A DNA stretch of 64,000 nt from Cadophora sp. MPI-SDFR-AT-0126 (Eukaryota; Ascomycota; Leotiomycetes; Helotiales; Ploettnerulaceae): assembly GCA_020747065.1 (NCBI GenBank), contig JAGMVK010000027.1, forward strand, positions 496,001 to 560,000, in the 5' to 3' direction. Position numbers and translations under genes: made by a program. Below the pieces are notes generated by a model. That model saw only the letters and a list, made by a program, of their open reading frames with translations. It did not search any database and was not told where the DNA came from. Below are positions 25,663 to 37,292 of the stretch, piece after piece. Position 1 is the stretch's first letter. Each line of letters opens with the position of its first letter.

Positions 25663-26846
25663 TGTAGCGGTCGGCCAGGAACAAGATTGGGAAAGGACAA
25701 GGTCACTGTTAAGTTTCGTACTTAACAGCGACCTACCACTCAAGGCTGCTACTTGACCTTATACTATCTGATTTGAAAATTTAGGTGTCTTTTTATCAGT
25801 CGTAATCCAGTTTAGAGGCTATCCACCACTGGCTTAGCACCTTCACCACAGGCCTCATGTACTGAACGGCTGCTATGATAACCGGCCATGACGAGGAGCA
25901 TCCTAGGTAAGCAGCCCATCACGACAAGGCTTACAAGAGGCTATTTCTGGTGACAGCTACGGAGGTATCGGCACAATCGAGTCTGATCGGAGCAAAATCA
26001 TTCCGTTAAATGAGAGGCGTAATGATAGACGAGATCGCAGTTGTTTGGAGAATCCGACGGATTGCACGAATATCAACTGGTTTGCCCTTAGTCCTCTGCT
26101 TCTTTCGGTCGTTGATCGATAGACCGACGGTGATTACTGCTTATGAAATTGTTCTTGAGGAAACAGTAAGTCAGCTAAGATTGCATGATGTAAAGGCTTA
26201 TGGATTACTGTAATCTGGCTTATGATCTGACTACCAGGGTACTAGCTACACTGGCGACGGATTACACACCTAGATTCAAATTATTTCACAGAGCATGGAA
26301 AAAGACAAAGGCACAGCTTATGGGCGAGAGGAACAATCGTCATTGTTTTCGTGCCTGAACCGAGAGCCTGGCGTCCTGGAACTTTGGTTCTAGATCTTCG
26401 TGGTTGGCCGGATTTACTAGCTAGCGCACTTAATGTTACTGCGAGGCTCACCAGATTCCTGATGGGCGATTGGACTTTTGCATTTTTGATTTCTGTAGCC
26501 TGTGTCGTGTTTGATTAAATCATGATAAGGGCAAGAATTCCAGCATTTTAACAATAGCGGTGTGAACCAGATAGAATGGTTATTCCGATTCGTGCAAGAA
26601 TTTTTACTGACGCACTGTTACTTGCTTTTACCTCTCACATAGCTACTCATAATCTCTGGATCGTCATCCATAGACCGATGTTCAGTCGCATTTCGTCAGA
26701 ACGGCATCCTGCAACTTCCCCTCGGGTCAAGTAGTTCGTGAGAAGTCTGATTGCAGTCACTAGGTGTTCGTTCATCTTTGCCTCCATTGTGAAGTGACCC
26801 TCTCTACCCAATATTAAAACCTTACTTCGAAACTGTATGTTCTTGA
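25663..26846. other. Intergenic (1.2 kb) between the methyltransferase and P450-1
   Basis: No gene supported. It includes the methyltransferase promoter and the 3' flank of P450-1. A short open frame overlapping the P450 3' end is not protein-like. Confidence 0.5.
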
Positions 26847-28475
26847 TCATCTCTTGACAGCTCTCAACCTGCACATGAGCGGCTGCTTCTCCCAAAGCAC
26901 AATGTAATTCTTCTGCTTGTCCGGCCACCCATTACTCTCCTCACAAAGCTCTAAATCAAAATTCCAAAGCAAAGTTGCCAAAATGATTCTCATCTCATGA
27001 TACGCCAGATTCTTGCCCAGACAGTTCCTTGGTCCCATGCTCCAAGGCTGGAAGGCAGATTTCCGATCTGACTCGAATTCCTTATTACCTGGCATCCAGC
27101 GTTCGGGAATGAATTCGTTGGGCCGTTTGAAGTTCTTGGGGTTCCGGAATGTAGGGTAATTGGCTGCACTGACGGTTGTGTTAGGGGGCACTACGTGACC
27201 GTCGATTGTGACGCTTGAGAGCCCAGTTGTCCGCGAGAGGCCGTTCGCGACTGGGGGATACATGCGTAAGCCTTCTTCAAGGCAGGCAAAAAGATACCGG
27301 AGAGATGGGAGTCTCTCGATCGTGATCTCCTCTTTGGTACGAAATTCGAAGCGAATTTCGTGGACGAGTTTAGACATCTTGGAGGGGTTTTGTAAAAGAT
27401 AGTATGTAAGGCCGGAGAGGAGGGTAGCGGTTGTTTCGGTGCCTGCAGACATGAAGACGCGGCAGTTACCGTACATTTCTGGTCTGGAGAGGCCGCGTCC
27501 TTCTTCATTCGACATGGTCAGGCCCCAAATATCAGGTCGTGGATTTGGATTTGCCAGTCGTTTTTCGACGCGATTTTTGCTGAAGTCCTTGTGTATCTCG
27601 CGCTGTTTCATCACCTTGTCTGGCATGAAAGGGATGAAGCGAATGAAGCGAAGGAGTATACCGAGTCTTTTCGGATAGTATCGGAGAGGTGTACTGAGCA
27701 TAAGGGTCAACGTGGCATCAACATGAGAGCTTTGAGTACGCACAGGATCGCTCCAAATTTGATGGAAGCAAACATAACAAGCACCCATGGGTGATACGCG
27801 GAGTTTTCAACCTGGTCCAGCGATTTTCCAAAAGTGAGGTCGCTCATGATATCAAATGCGGTAAAGTTGAACAGGTCAACGACATTTGCTGTCGCAACAC
27901 CGTAGTTTTCCTTGATTTCTCGATGGATATTGGTGCATAGCAAGTTCACATACTCAAGGAAGATAGGTTCTTGCAGCTTCAGCGCGCGGTCGCTGAAGGC
28001 ATGGGAAAAGATTCTGCGCTGTCGTGCATGTCCCTCAAAATTTGCGTTCAAGATGGTTGCAGCTTCTGTAATTGTCGTCAGTGTCGTCCACAAACCGATT
28101 GAAAGCTTAGATAGATGGCCACTCACCATTACCCAAGGGTCTGTAAGTCGTAGGATCTTTCAGCAGATTCGTTTTGTGGCCGTAGATGTCCTTGCTAGCA
28201 TCGCCCCGGAATACAAGCTCACACGGAGATACGCGGACTACGTCGCCACCATAGTGGTCAAATTGCTTCATCACCCATTGAAGATGGGTTCCTTTGATGC
28301 CGGTCCAGCAGCGTGGGAAGTAACTAGCAGCAGCTAGCTTGGGGCCGGGAAACTTTGCGAGAGGATGAAAATAGGCATTGTAGATCCAAATGGAAACCTG
28401 GTAAGCTATCGAGCTGGCCAACACCAGACCAGCAAGGCCTAGGAAACTTTGTGGCAGGATTGATAATTGTGACAT
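26847..28475 (-). CDS. Cytochrome P450 (P450-1), isotrichodermin-hydroxylase-like
   Basis: Membrane-anchored P450 of 505 residues. Minus-strand exons are 28475-28127, 28065-27744 and 27693-26847; all phases agree. An N-terminal helix ('FLGLAGLVLASSIAYQVSIW') is followed by 'HPLAKFPGPKLAA', the usual ER-anchor and proline hinge. The I-helix oxygen-binding motif is 'SAGTETTATLL', the ExxR pair 'EEGLR', the PERF-type motif 'FIPERW', and the heme loop 'FQPWSMGPRNCLG' with the Cys ligand near residue 447. The protein reads like the large CYP family of isotrichodermin C-15 hydroxylase type, a label covering many cluster oxidases. It follows the PKS on the same strand with 450 bp between. It probably hydroxylates or further oxidises the PKS product. 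Confidence 0.92.
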
Positions 28476-28925
28476 AATTGCATGAGATGGCTGTTCGAGG
28501 ACTTGGAGCCAGAGGACAGGAAGCTGGTATGAATAAGGACTTGTCTCGTTCGTCGTAATCTGAAATTGATCTCGCTTATAGTCCGGGTATAATCTGAGTG
28601 TGATCAGCTTGTAAGCACATGGTTACATTTGAGACATGGGAAAGTCGTGAGATTCTCGCCAATTGTAACGCCCTCGTGATATGACTTGCCAGATGGTCTT
28701 TCTGCCGTCACATCTTTGTTCTTGTGCTTCAATGCGTAAGAGGAAGCTGTCGCGAAAAAGGCGAGAGGACTTCGAATAGCGAATATAATTTGACGGAGTG
28801 ACACGCAGGAAGATATCGAAGAGTGGCTTGATTTAGGCGAAGAGGACGATGGAGAGAGGTTAACAATGCCACGGCATCCGTAAGACTAGGAAGACTACTG
28901 TATCTATTGCAATCTAGATTTATGC
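28476..28925. other. P450-1 promoter and PKS 3' flank
   Basis: No gene. Contains CGTGAGA at 28646-28652, the reverse of TCTCACG, 171 bp upstream of the P450-1 start; the wider word ATCTCACGAC differs at one position from the published tox-box ATCTCNCGNA. Confidence 0.4.
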
Positions 28926-31900
28926 TTAATGCTTTTCAAAAGACTCCTCCGAAACAGTTGTATCAGTCGCGTCGCCTTGTTCATCACTCTGATCGCTAGA
29001 GCCCATGCTATTCGAACCACTGATCGTGACGTTTCTGTCACTCGTGGACCAAGAATGCCGGCCCGCCACTACATTTTTCTCTTCCGTTTCAAGCTTCGAT
29101 TCAGAAAGCTTTTCATATGCACACGGAGCCATGTACGAAGGCAAATCTTGGACAACATCTCCTACCAACTTTGCAATCGTGTCGCCAGCCAAGATCTTGA
29201 AGACAGCAACGTCGGCTTCGATTTCCCGTAGAAACCACGAACGAATCTCAACGGCGACCAAAGAGTCTATACCAAGCTCATCTGTCCCTGAAGATAGGGT
29301 GCGGGATCTATCATGGTCGGGAGGGAGCTGAAGACATGCCTTGAGCTTGATGAAGAAAGCCCCTGCCACGATTTCGAATACATCTTCTGATGTTTGGGCG
29401 CTTAGGATTTGCATCTTGACGGAGACGGCTTCTGGTAGGGTTTCCATGGGGGGTTTACTGCTTTCCTCTGTTCGTAGTACATGCTGGAATCGTGGGTCTT
29501 TGGACCAAGGGGCAACATCGTCGTCCTGGACAATTGGTGGTAGTCCTGCGATGACTTCGTGATTTCGTTGACAAAGTGGATGTGATGTGGCTATTGCTTC
29601 CGCGACACAGGTGTGGAAAGCGCGCTCTGATACGGTCTGAGCTGTGGCCTTTTCCACCTGGGTGAGCTGAACAGGGCAGTGATGTGTTCCGGTGTGCAGT
29701 CCTACAACATCGCCTATGTGTAACACCGCAGCAGACAGTCCCCTTTCTCGTCGCTGCCGCGCAAGCGCGGACATGAATGAGCCACCTTCATGGCTAATGA
29801 ATCGGCTTGGTTCGCCAGTAACGGCCATAAGAGAAGAGAAAAGTACGAAGAAATCTAAGTCCGCTGAGGAACACTGGAAGATCTCACCAAGGTTCTGCGC
29901 CTCCTGAACTGTTCTCTTGAAATGATGATACGGCATCTCAGCTGACGTCTCATCAAATGCCATATGGTTCTGCATGAACATGCCCCCATACCCAACACCT
30001 GCAATTGGCAGCGAATCTTTTTGAAGGCCATTCACTAAAGAGAGGAGTGCGTGCTTATCAGAAACCATGTCTTCAAACACCTTGATCTTAAGTCCAAATG
30101 ATCGAACATAGTGCAGCCACATCTCATCGATATGATCCTGGCTACTGACGACAATATTCCGTGCGCCGTGTTTAAACATCCATTCGCAGAGAGACTGGCT
30201 GAGCCTACTTGAAAACTGGAAGAGAGCATATGTTTGATTGGCTTTGAAAGCAACCTGGCTCTCGATGGGAAGAACCGGGATTGGGACTTCAGAACATGAT
30301 TTCCAGTCGATGATGGTTGGGATTTCATAGTTGACCGATGATGTTCCGACAAGCTCATTGACCTCGCCAACAGTCAGACGTATTCCACTTGAGCAGGTAA
30401 GTTGTTCCAAAGCTTTATGACAAACACCACTGAAAGATACTGCCGAGCTGAGTAGTATATTTTCCGTGGCACAAATTTCCATCAGACTTGATTTGATCAA
30501 ATTATCTGGAAAACAGGACCCGATCAAGGATCCAATTCGCTTTGTAGGAGGGAACGTGGAGCAGTCGATGAATACTGAGACCTCGACGGGCAAAGATGAA
30601 AGGATCTGACGCTTTGATGAATACTGGGTCAATTTAATCCAGAAACCGTCTCCCTTTGGGACGGGTGAACAGGTTGTGAAGAAAGGGGTTATGTTCCTGC
30701 GAGAAGCACCTTCTATGATGCCAGTGGCAAGCTCACGACAAGGTTCGTGGAGCAGCAGGCTTGAACCTGCCGTGCAACCTGTCAATATACACTCAACTTG
30801 CAATTGAATGTACAATTGAGCGAGGAATTGCGGTCTATCTTTTTCTGGAAGCTCGGGCACTACCACGGTCTTATCTTTGCGAGCCACGACCTTTGAACTG
30901 TTACTGCTTGAGGTGGCAACAGTTGTGATATTTGTTGTTGCGTCGGTTCCGATGATCAGATATGATGGTGACGACGTCTTATTGGACACAAAGTTCGCAA
31001 TCGAGTGGCTGACATTGATGCAGGCGTCTTTCGAAGCCGCCAATGATTCTGCGGTAGTCATAGCAGCGGGAATCACGTTGCTCACAGCGAGGTCGTATGT
31101 CGAATCTGGCGCAATGACAAGCTCCACGGCAGTGTTTTGAGGATTGACTGGCTGGTAGATCGTTCTTCTTGTGGCATTGAGCCGCTCATTCGCTTCATTG
31201 TTGTGGTAGATGCGAGACACAAAAATTTGACCATCCTTAAAAGCCAGTTCAGGCTCTTTCGTGTACAGCATGTCGAACCCCGAATCAGATTTGGCCAGTT
31301 CATTGCTGTGGTATAGACTTATGAGGACTTGCAAGAGGTGTTGTGCGGTTGGCTTTATGCCAGTGTCCACTTCGAGAAGTTGAATCGCGCAGTCCACGTT
31401 TTCTGATGAAGTGAAAACTCGGGGATAGCTTGGATTCGTGCTCGTCCGCGGCTCTTCAAATATCTTAATTGGGCCTACTACATGAAGTATGGCATCCTGA
31501 GTTGAGTATAGCTCCTTTAAGCCGCAATGTGACTGTACTGGTAGTGTGTAGGAAACCGGGCGGTCGAATTCTTCCAAGTTCAAAGCAATGCTTTTTCCTA
31601 TTCTCTTGGTGCCATTGACATCGGCCACTGACTTGAATACCGTGAACCTGATACCGGCTTCTCCAAGCATCTGAACAATCTCGTCGATTAGTGAAGCAGT
31701 CATAGGCGTCTGACCTCCAACCAGGACAACTTCACAACCCCCGTCAACAACAGCCTGCAAAGACTGCCGCGAAGTGCTTTGAATCAAAAGCTCCATTCGG
31801 TCATCAATAGCTCTAGAAACGAGAACAGCCAGAGGAAACGCCATGCCAGGCAAATCCGGCGTAGCTGAGTCAATGCCATTGAAGCCATTCCTAAGAAGTA

Positions 31901-34900
31901 AGTCGTGCCACTGTGATGCGGGAATACAAGGAGAAAGTGCCCTGCCTTCATTATGTCCCAACCACCAGCCCGGCATGGCACACATCATGAACCCGATCCT
32001 CGAAACATTGTTGTTGGAGACTTCGGTCATGATGAGGTATCCGCCAGGCTTGAGGAGACGCCGGACGTTGGAGATGGTGCGATTTAGATCGACTGTTGCA
32101 TGCAGGACCAGAGATGCAACGACTAGATCGTAGGAATGCTCTTCGAAACCTTGGGACAAGATGTCGCACTCTACGTTCAGGGTCTTGAAAATCATCTTAT
32201 CGGCGCTAGAGGAGAAGACTTGCTGGGCATTTTCGAAGAAGCCGGGTGAGATGTCTGTATAGGTGTACGAGGAGAAGGACCGATTAACGTGTTTCATGAT
32301 TAGTTTTGTTGCGCCTCCTGTCCCTGCACCTTTTTGAGACTATTAGTCTATAGAAAATATTGTATATTCGGAAGGGGTATTTACCGATTTCAAGGATATT
32401 CATGTTAGCGTACCGGTGAACCAGCTGTTTTACGGTTCTAGCGAGATACGTTGAATACTCCCTCATAGCCAACCCTTCTGCGTAGAATTGGTCGAGAAGA
32501 TTGTTCTTCGTCATGTGTTCCAGCATTGTTGTCTGGCCTCGAAGGACAGATGATAAATTGTTCCCTACCGCACATGCTAGACCGACATCTACGAAGTCTG
32601 CATAGCGTCTCTTCAAGCCCGCGATATCCTCATCTGTGTCTGCGAGCCATTTCGGATCCACGCACAGTCGAGTACCATTGCGGGTAGTGTCGACAATATG
32701 TGAGAAGAAGTTGAAAAGGTAAGAGAAATGCCATGGTAAGTTGAGATGTTGTTGAATCGAGGCAGGAAATTGAGCAAGAGTCTGTTGCATGTAGTGCAGA
32801 CATATCCTCTCAACAGCGTTGGCCAAGTCGTGGTCTTCTGCTGTAGCTTGTGCTTCACCCATTGCTAGCTGGGCGCTCGGGAAAGCCAGATCCCATCGTC
32901 TCTCTGCGAACAAGCGGCGATCATTGTCTGGTGTTGGCCCAGCTAGAGGAACCAGCTGTATGCACTCGAATTGGATGAGACCTGTGCCGTCAATTGAGTA
33001 GATGTCTGTGTCTCCGCTCAGTTGTTTACCTGGCGAAGATTCCGCTGTCAACTGAGTACAAGTCAGGAGATCACTGTTCGGCAACAGGTCTCGGTTGCAG
33101 AGCGGAACATTGACACGAAATCTCCTGAGTCTATTCAACACATACATTTCTTGGAGGCTGCCATCGCCGGGATGAGAGTATGCAAGAAGCATACCCTGAA
33201 GTGCAGATTCTAGTAAGCCAGGGTGTAGTAGCACTGAGTCAGGGCATTCGTTTTGTGCAGGGACCGTGACTGTCGTTGAAGCAAAGTCCAGCTTTCGCAT
33301 GATTGAAGAGACGCTCCTGAATGAACCAGCATATTTATATCCCATAGGGGATAGTGATGTGTAAAATTGCTCTTTGGGGACACTGATTGAGTTTGGCTGA
33401 CAAGCTGTCATTTTCGGGAGAAGGTATGAAGATGATTTGCCAACAGTAACGACAATCCTTCCATTCGCATGATTCAACGGGGTATTCGTGTCACTACTGC
33501 TACATGCATCATGGTGAAAGAATGCTATGTAGCTTCCATCCTTGTCGCGGACGATGTCACGAAGCGTGAAAATTGTTTCGATGCCATTGTCGCTTTCTTT
33601 AATCACCAGAGGTCTGGTAATAGCAAAATCTTCGACCTCAATCATGCTAATATGCTCCCCTTTTGGAATCAAATGCTGTGCGGCTTCAATGGCAGTGGAT
33701 AAATAAGCAGCGGCAGGAAATACGATCTGGCCTTGAAGTTTGTGATCGCGGATCCACGAAAGGTCATTTAGTCGAAGTGAATTTCTCCATCGCATTTCTC
33801 CATGAGCGACACCTGTGCACCATGAGCCTAAAAGGGGATTGGGTGGAGATTTTGGATGCAGAAAGGCCTCAGAGGCCCGTGAGGTGTGCCAGAATGGCGT
33901 TTGGTGGTCCCATGGATATGTCGGAAGGCCAGTTACCAACTTCCTAGTTTCTGACCCAAGCGCCAAGCTGTCGTACCCAGCAAAGTCAACAATTGACGGC
34001 GAGAAGCTGGACCATATGTACGCTAAGCTATCTGAGAACGCTTCAACATCATCTTTGTTGCGCCATAAAACGCCTGTGTAGGGGAGCTCGGGAGATAGCG
34101 TCTGCAGAGCCGGCCCTTTGAGTGTTGGATGAGGACCGACTTCAATGGCGAGATCGACATTTGTATCCTCCGTGGCACGGGCGAGTGCATGCGAGAACAG
34201 AACAGGACGAATCATGTTATCTGCCCAGTACTGAGCCGCTAAGTCATCATCGACACCCATGACCCTATTTTCAAACACACTGGAGTACCATACGGGACAG
34301 TCGTTGTATGGGCGACGGACCTTGATTTTCGTACCCTTGAGAGCCTCAACATATTTATGGCCAGCAGGAACCATATGATGAGAATGATATGCCTTGTCGA
34401 CCTTGAGCACCCTGGCAAACTTCTTATCAGCGTCAAGCTCTGCTTTGCCCTTGTTGATCGCATCGAGATCCCCCGCAATCGTGATGCTAGAAGGAGAGTT
34501 GATAGCGGCAACCACAACACGCCCACCAAGCCTTTCACAGAGCTTGTAAGCTTCGTCAACTGAGGTTCCAATGGCCATCATACCCCCTGGAGAGTTCGAC
34601 GGGTTTAAGTCAGTTATCAAACCGCGAAAATATGCGATTTTCAGTGCATCCTCTCGACAAACCATGCCTGCAGCGTAAGCAGCAGCAACTTCACCCCCTG
34701 AGTGCCCAACTACTGACTCGAACTTGATGCCAGCGGTACTCAAAAGATCACAGAGAAGCAGTTGAACCATGGTGCAAAGAGGCTGTCCAATGATTGCTGT
34801 GCTGATTCGAGACGTTTCGGCATCGCGCAAGAGCTCCTCATGGAGAGACCAAGAAGGCCGTTCTTGTGCAGGCAAGCTTTGGAGCACTGCATCCATGTCT

Positions 34901-36720
34901 CGAATAGTTTCATGCATCTGTGGAATGTTCATGACCAGCTCTTTGCCCATCCGTGCCCACTGCGCTCCTTGACCTGTGAAAATGCCCAGAATTCGCGGAG
35001 GACCTGGAAGGGACGTTGCCTGAGTACCAATGCTTTTGTCATCTTCTGTAATGATGGAATCGATCTTGGTCACCAAATCTGGCATCGAACTGGCGGAGAT
35101 GCTAATTCTTGAGGCGTGGTCACTCCGTCTCGTGTGAAGTGTGTGTGAGAGGTCTCTCAGAATTATCCCAGGATGACTCTGTAGATATGACAAATAGTTT
35201 GCTAGCAATGTCTTCAATGAAGCTTTCGAAGCTGCTGAGAAATTCAAAGGCGTCAGTTGTCGATATGATTCCGTATCTTGTTGCTGATGGCTCTTGGTCG
35301 ATGTCACGATGCTCTCAAGAATGACATGAGCATTTGTCCCTAGCGTCGCTACTGTTAATACTGTGCACTATATGTGAAGCTACAATAACGGGGTTCAATT
35401 ACCTCCAAAGCCAAATGAGTTCACACTGGCACGGCGTGGAGTGCCTTCCGGAAGACTGGGCCAGTCTTGGGCAACATCTAAGATCTTCAAGTTGGTGTAG
35501 AATGGTTCAACGGCCGGAGAGAGTCTTTTGAAGCCATAGTTGGGTGGGATTATGCCATGCTGAAGGGCGAGAGAAGTCTTGACGAGACCGGCCAGTCCCG
35601 CAGTGCCTTCGGTATGGCCGAGCACAGTTTTTATGGAACCAACGTATAGTGGCTCGCGGCCCTGATCGTCAACAACCTCTCCGGGCAGAAAGAAGGAGGT
35701 GCTTATGGCTTCCGCTTCTCTTGGATCACCAGCCTGGGTGCCTGTCCCATGGGCTTCGAAATATTGGCATCGGTCCTCCGGATTTCTGGGGTCTAGACCG
35801 GCCCTGGCGTACGTCCTGGCAATCAGTTGAGCTTGTGCTGTCGAGCTTGGCATGGTAATACCCTTTGTCCGACCGTCCTGATTAATCCCTGATTCTCTAA
35901 TGATGCATTCGATGTGGTCACCATCCGCAATTGCCGTACTAAGCCGTTTCAACACGATTGCCGCAACGCCTTCTCCACGAGCATAGCCAGAAGCATCTTG
36001 ATCCCACATATTGCATCGACTCTCTGGAGATAACATGTGGAGCTTACTGAACTCTACAAATTGCAATGGGTCGAGTAGCAAGTTTGCCCCCGCTGCCACA
36101 GCGACATCTGAGTCTCCACTACGAAGTAACTGAACAGCTTGGTGAACGGCAACTAAGCTCGAAGAGCATGCCGTGTCGATTGTCATGCTAGGACCGTGCC
36201 AGTCGAAGAAGTAAGATACTCTATTAGACATAATGCCTCGTGAGATTCCTGTGCCTGTATATACAGGCATAGAATCGATGTCTCGATGCTGCTGATTTGC
36301 GTAATCCGAACACATCAAGCCAACATAGATCCCAGTTTGAGACCCGGCTAATGATCGTATGGACAAACCAGCCGCTTCTAGTGCTTCATACACGACTTCG
36401 AGAAGTATACGTTGCTGAGGATCGATGGCATGAGCTTCTTTAGGCTTGATATTGAAAAAGTTCGAATCGAAGTGGCGGACATCTTGGTCCAGAAAATAGG
36501 AACCTCTGACATTGGTGGATCCATGATGATCAGCGTGCGGGTGGTAAAAGGCGTTCGCGTTGAATCGTTCCTCTGGTATCTGGGAGAGGAGATCCCGTGG
36601 TTCGAGCAAGAGATCCCAAAGTGTAGAAGGGTTGTTAGAAGATCCCGAAAAACGAACCCCAGTCCCAACGACAGCAATTGGTTCTCTATACCCACTAAAC
36701 TGTGGGGTCTGCGGAGCCAT
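28926..36720 (-). CDS. Iterative highly-reducing-type polyketide synthase, KS-AT-DH-cMT-(degenerate KR)-ACP
   Basis: Core enzyme, 2,558 residues from the ATG at 36720 (an ATG at 36744 would add eight). Minus-strand exons: 36720-35403, 35339-32385 and 32329-28926. KS: Cys in 'DTACSSS' (about 183), His in 'EAHGTGT' and 'GHTEGTAG'. AT: 'GHSGGEV' (Ser about 650). DH: His in '[10 protein letters not shown]' (about 967), but the partner motif reads '[10 protein letters not shown]' (about 1148), Glu where Asp is usual. cMT: '[13 protein letters not shown]' (about 1420), split by intron 2. A structural region without an ER follows. The KR (about 2120-2290) has '[13 protein letters not shown]' where the NADPH glycine loop should be, and '[12 protein letters not shown]' where the Tyr-Asn block should be, so it looks inactive. 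ACP: '[11 protein letters not shown]' (about 2447). There is no thioesterase, reductase or acyltransferase release domain; release must be spontaneous or in trans. The layout resembles the LovB/PKS-NRPS clade. Product unknown. Confidence 0.95.
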
Positions 36721-37292
36721 AGTTAAATCTAGGGCATGAATCAATTGAATTCGCTCCTACTTGTTGGAACGGAATTATCGCTTGTCGATTTTTGCGCTCT
36801 CCAAATGATGTAAGACCTCGTCAGGGAAGAGCTTGCTGAAAACATATCGATTATTGAGTGCCACTCGCTTACTGCGATTACTGGCTTATAGCTAAACATC
36901 ATTTGGTCCCTCTAGTAAATGGGATGACATTACACTTCTGAATTGTCTCACGCTGTTGCAGGTTGCGGCTCAGATTGTCATCGGTACCATTTGTGGTGCA
37001 TGGAATTGTTCATGCAGCACTGTGAACGTGGGGTTTTTTTGGTATAGTAGATGAAATGGATCCATCCACTTCAGAACTGCTGTAATGGTATCATGTTGTA
37101 TGGCAATTCAGCATCAAGATGTCATTGATAGATATGCTGGGATACAAGTGGTCTCCCTGACAACAGTTCCTGCATCAAGCTTAAGTCTGCCAGAATTTCA
37201 TGCCCAAAAGTGCGTGTCAAGTCGTGATTGCCTTTTCTGCCCATATGATGCATGTATTTTCACGGTCAAGGACAACATATGTAGTCCCCTGC
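36721..37292. promoter_or_regulatory. PKS promoter region
   Basis: Upstream region of the PKS and 3' flank of the free methyltransferase. It contains TCTCACG at 36946-36952 and the 11-mer TCGCTTACTGC at 36865-36875, which recurs at 59661-59671 in the P450-3/SDR-2 promoter. Functional relevance is untested. Confidence 0.4.

Noticed and set aside
26647..26928. Open frame overlapping the 3' end of P450-1
   Set aside because: The P450 frame ends at 26847 after the conserved C-terminus; the overlapping frame shows no P450 or other motif.
28926..36744. Possibility that the PKS carries an enoylreductase domain
   Set aside because: The region between cMT and KR has no NADPH-binding ER motif and reads like the structural linker of LovB/PKS-NRPS-type enzymes.
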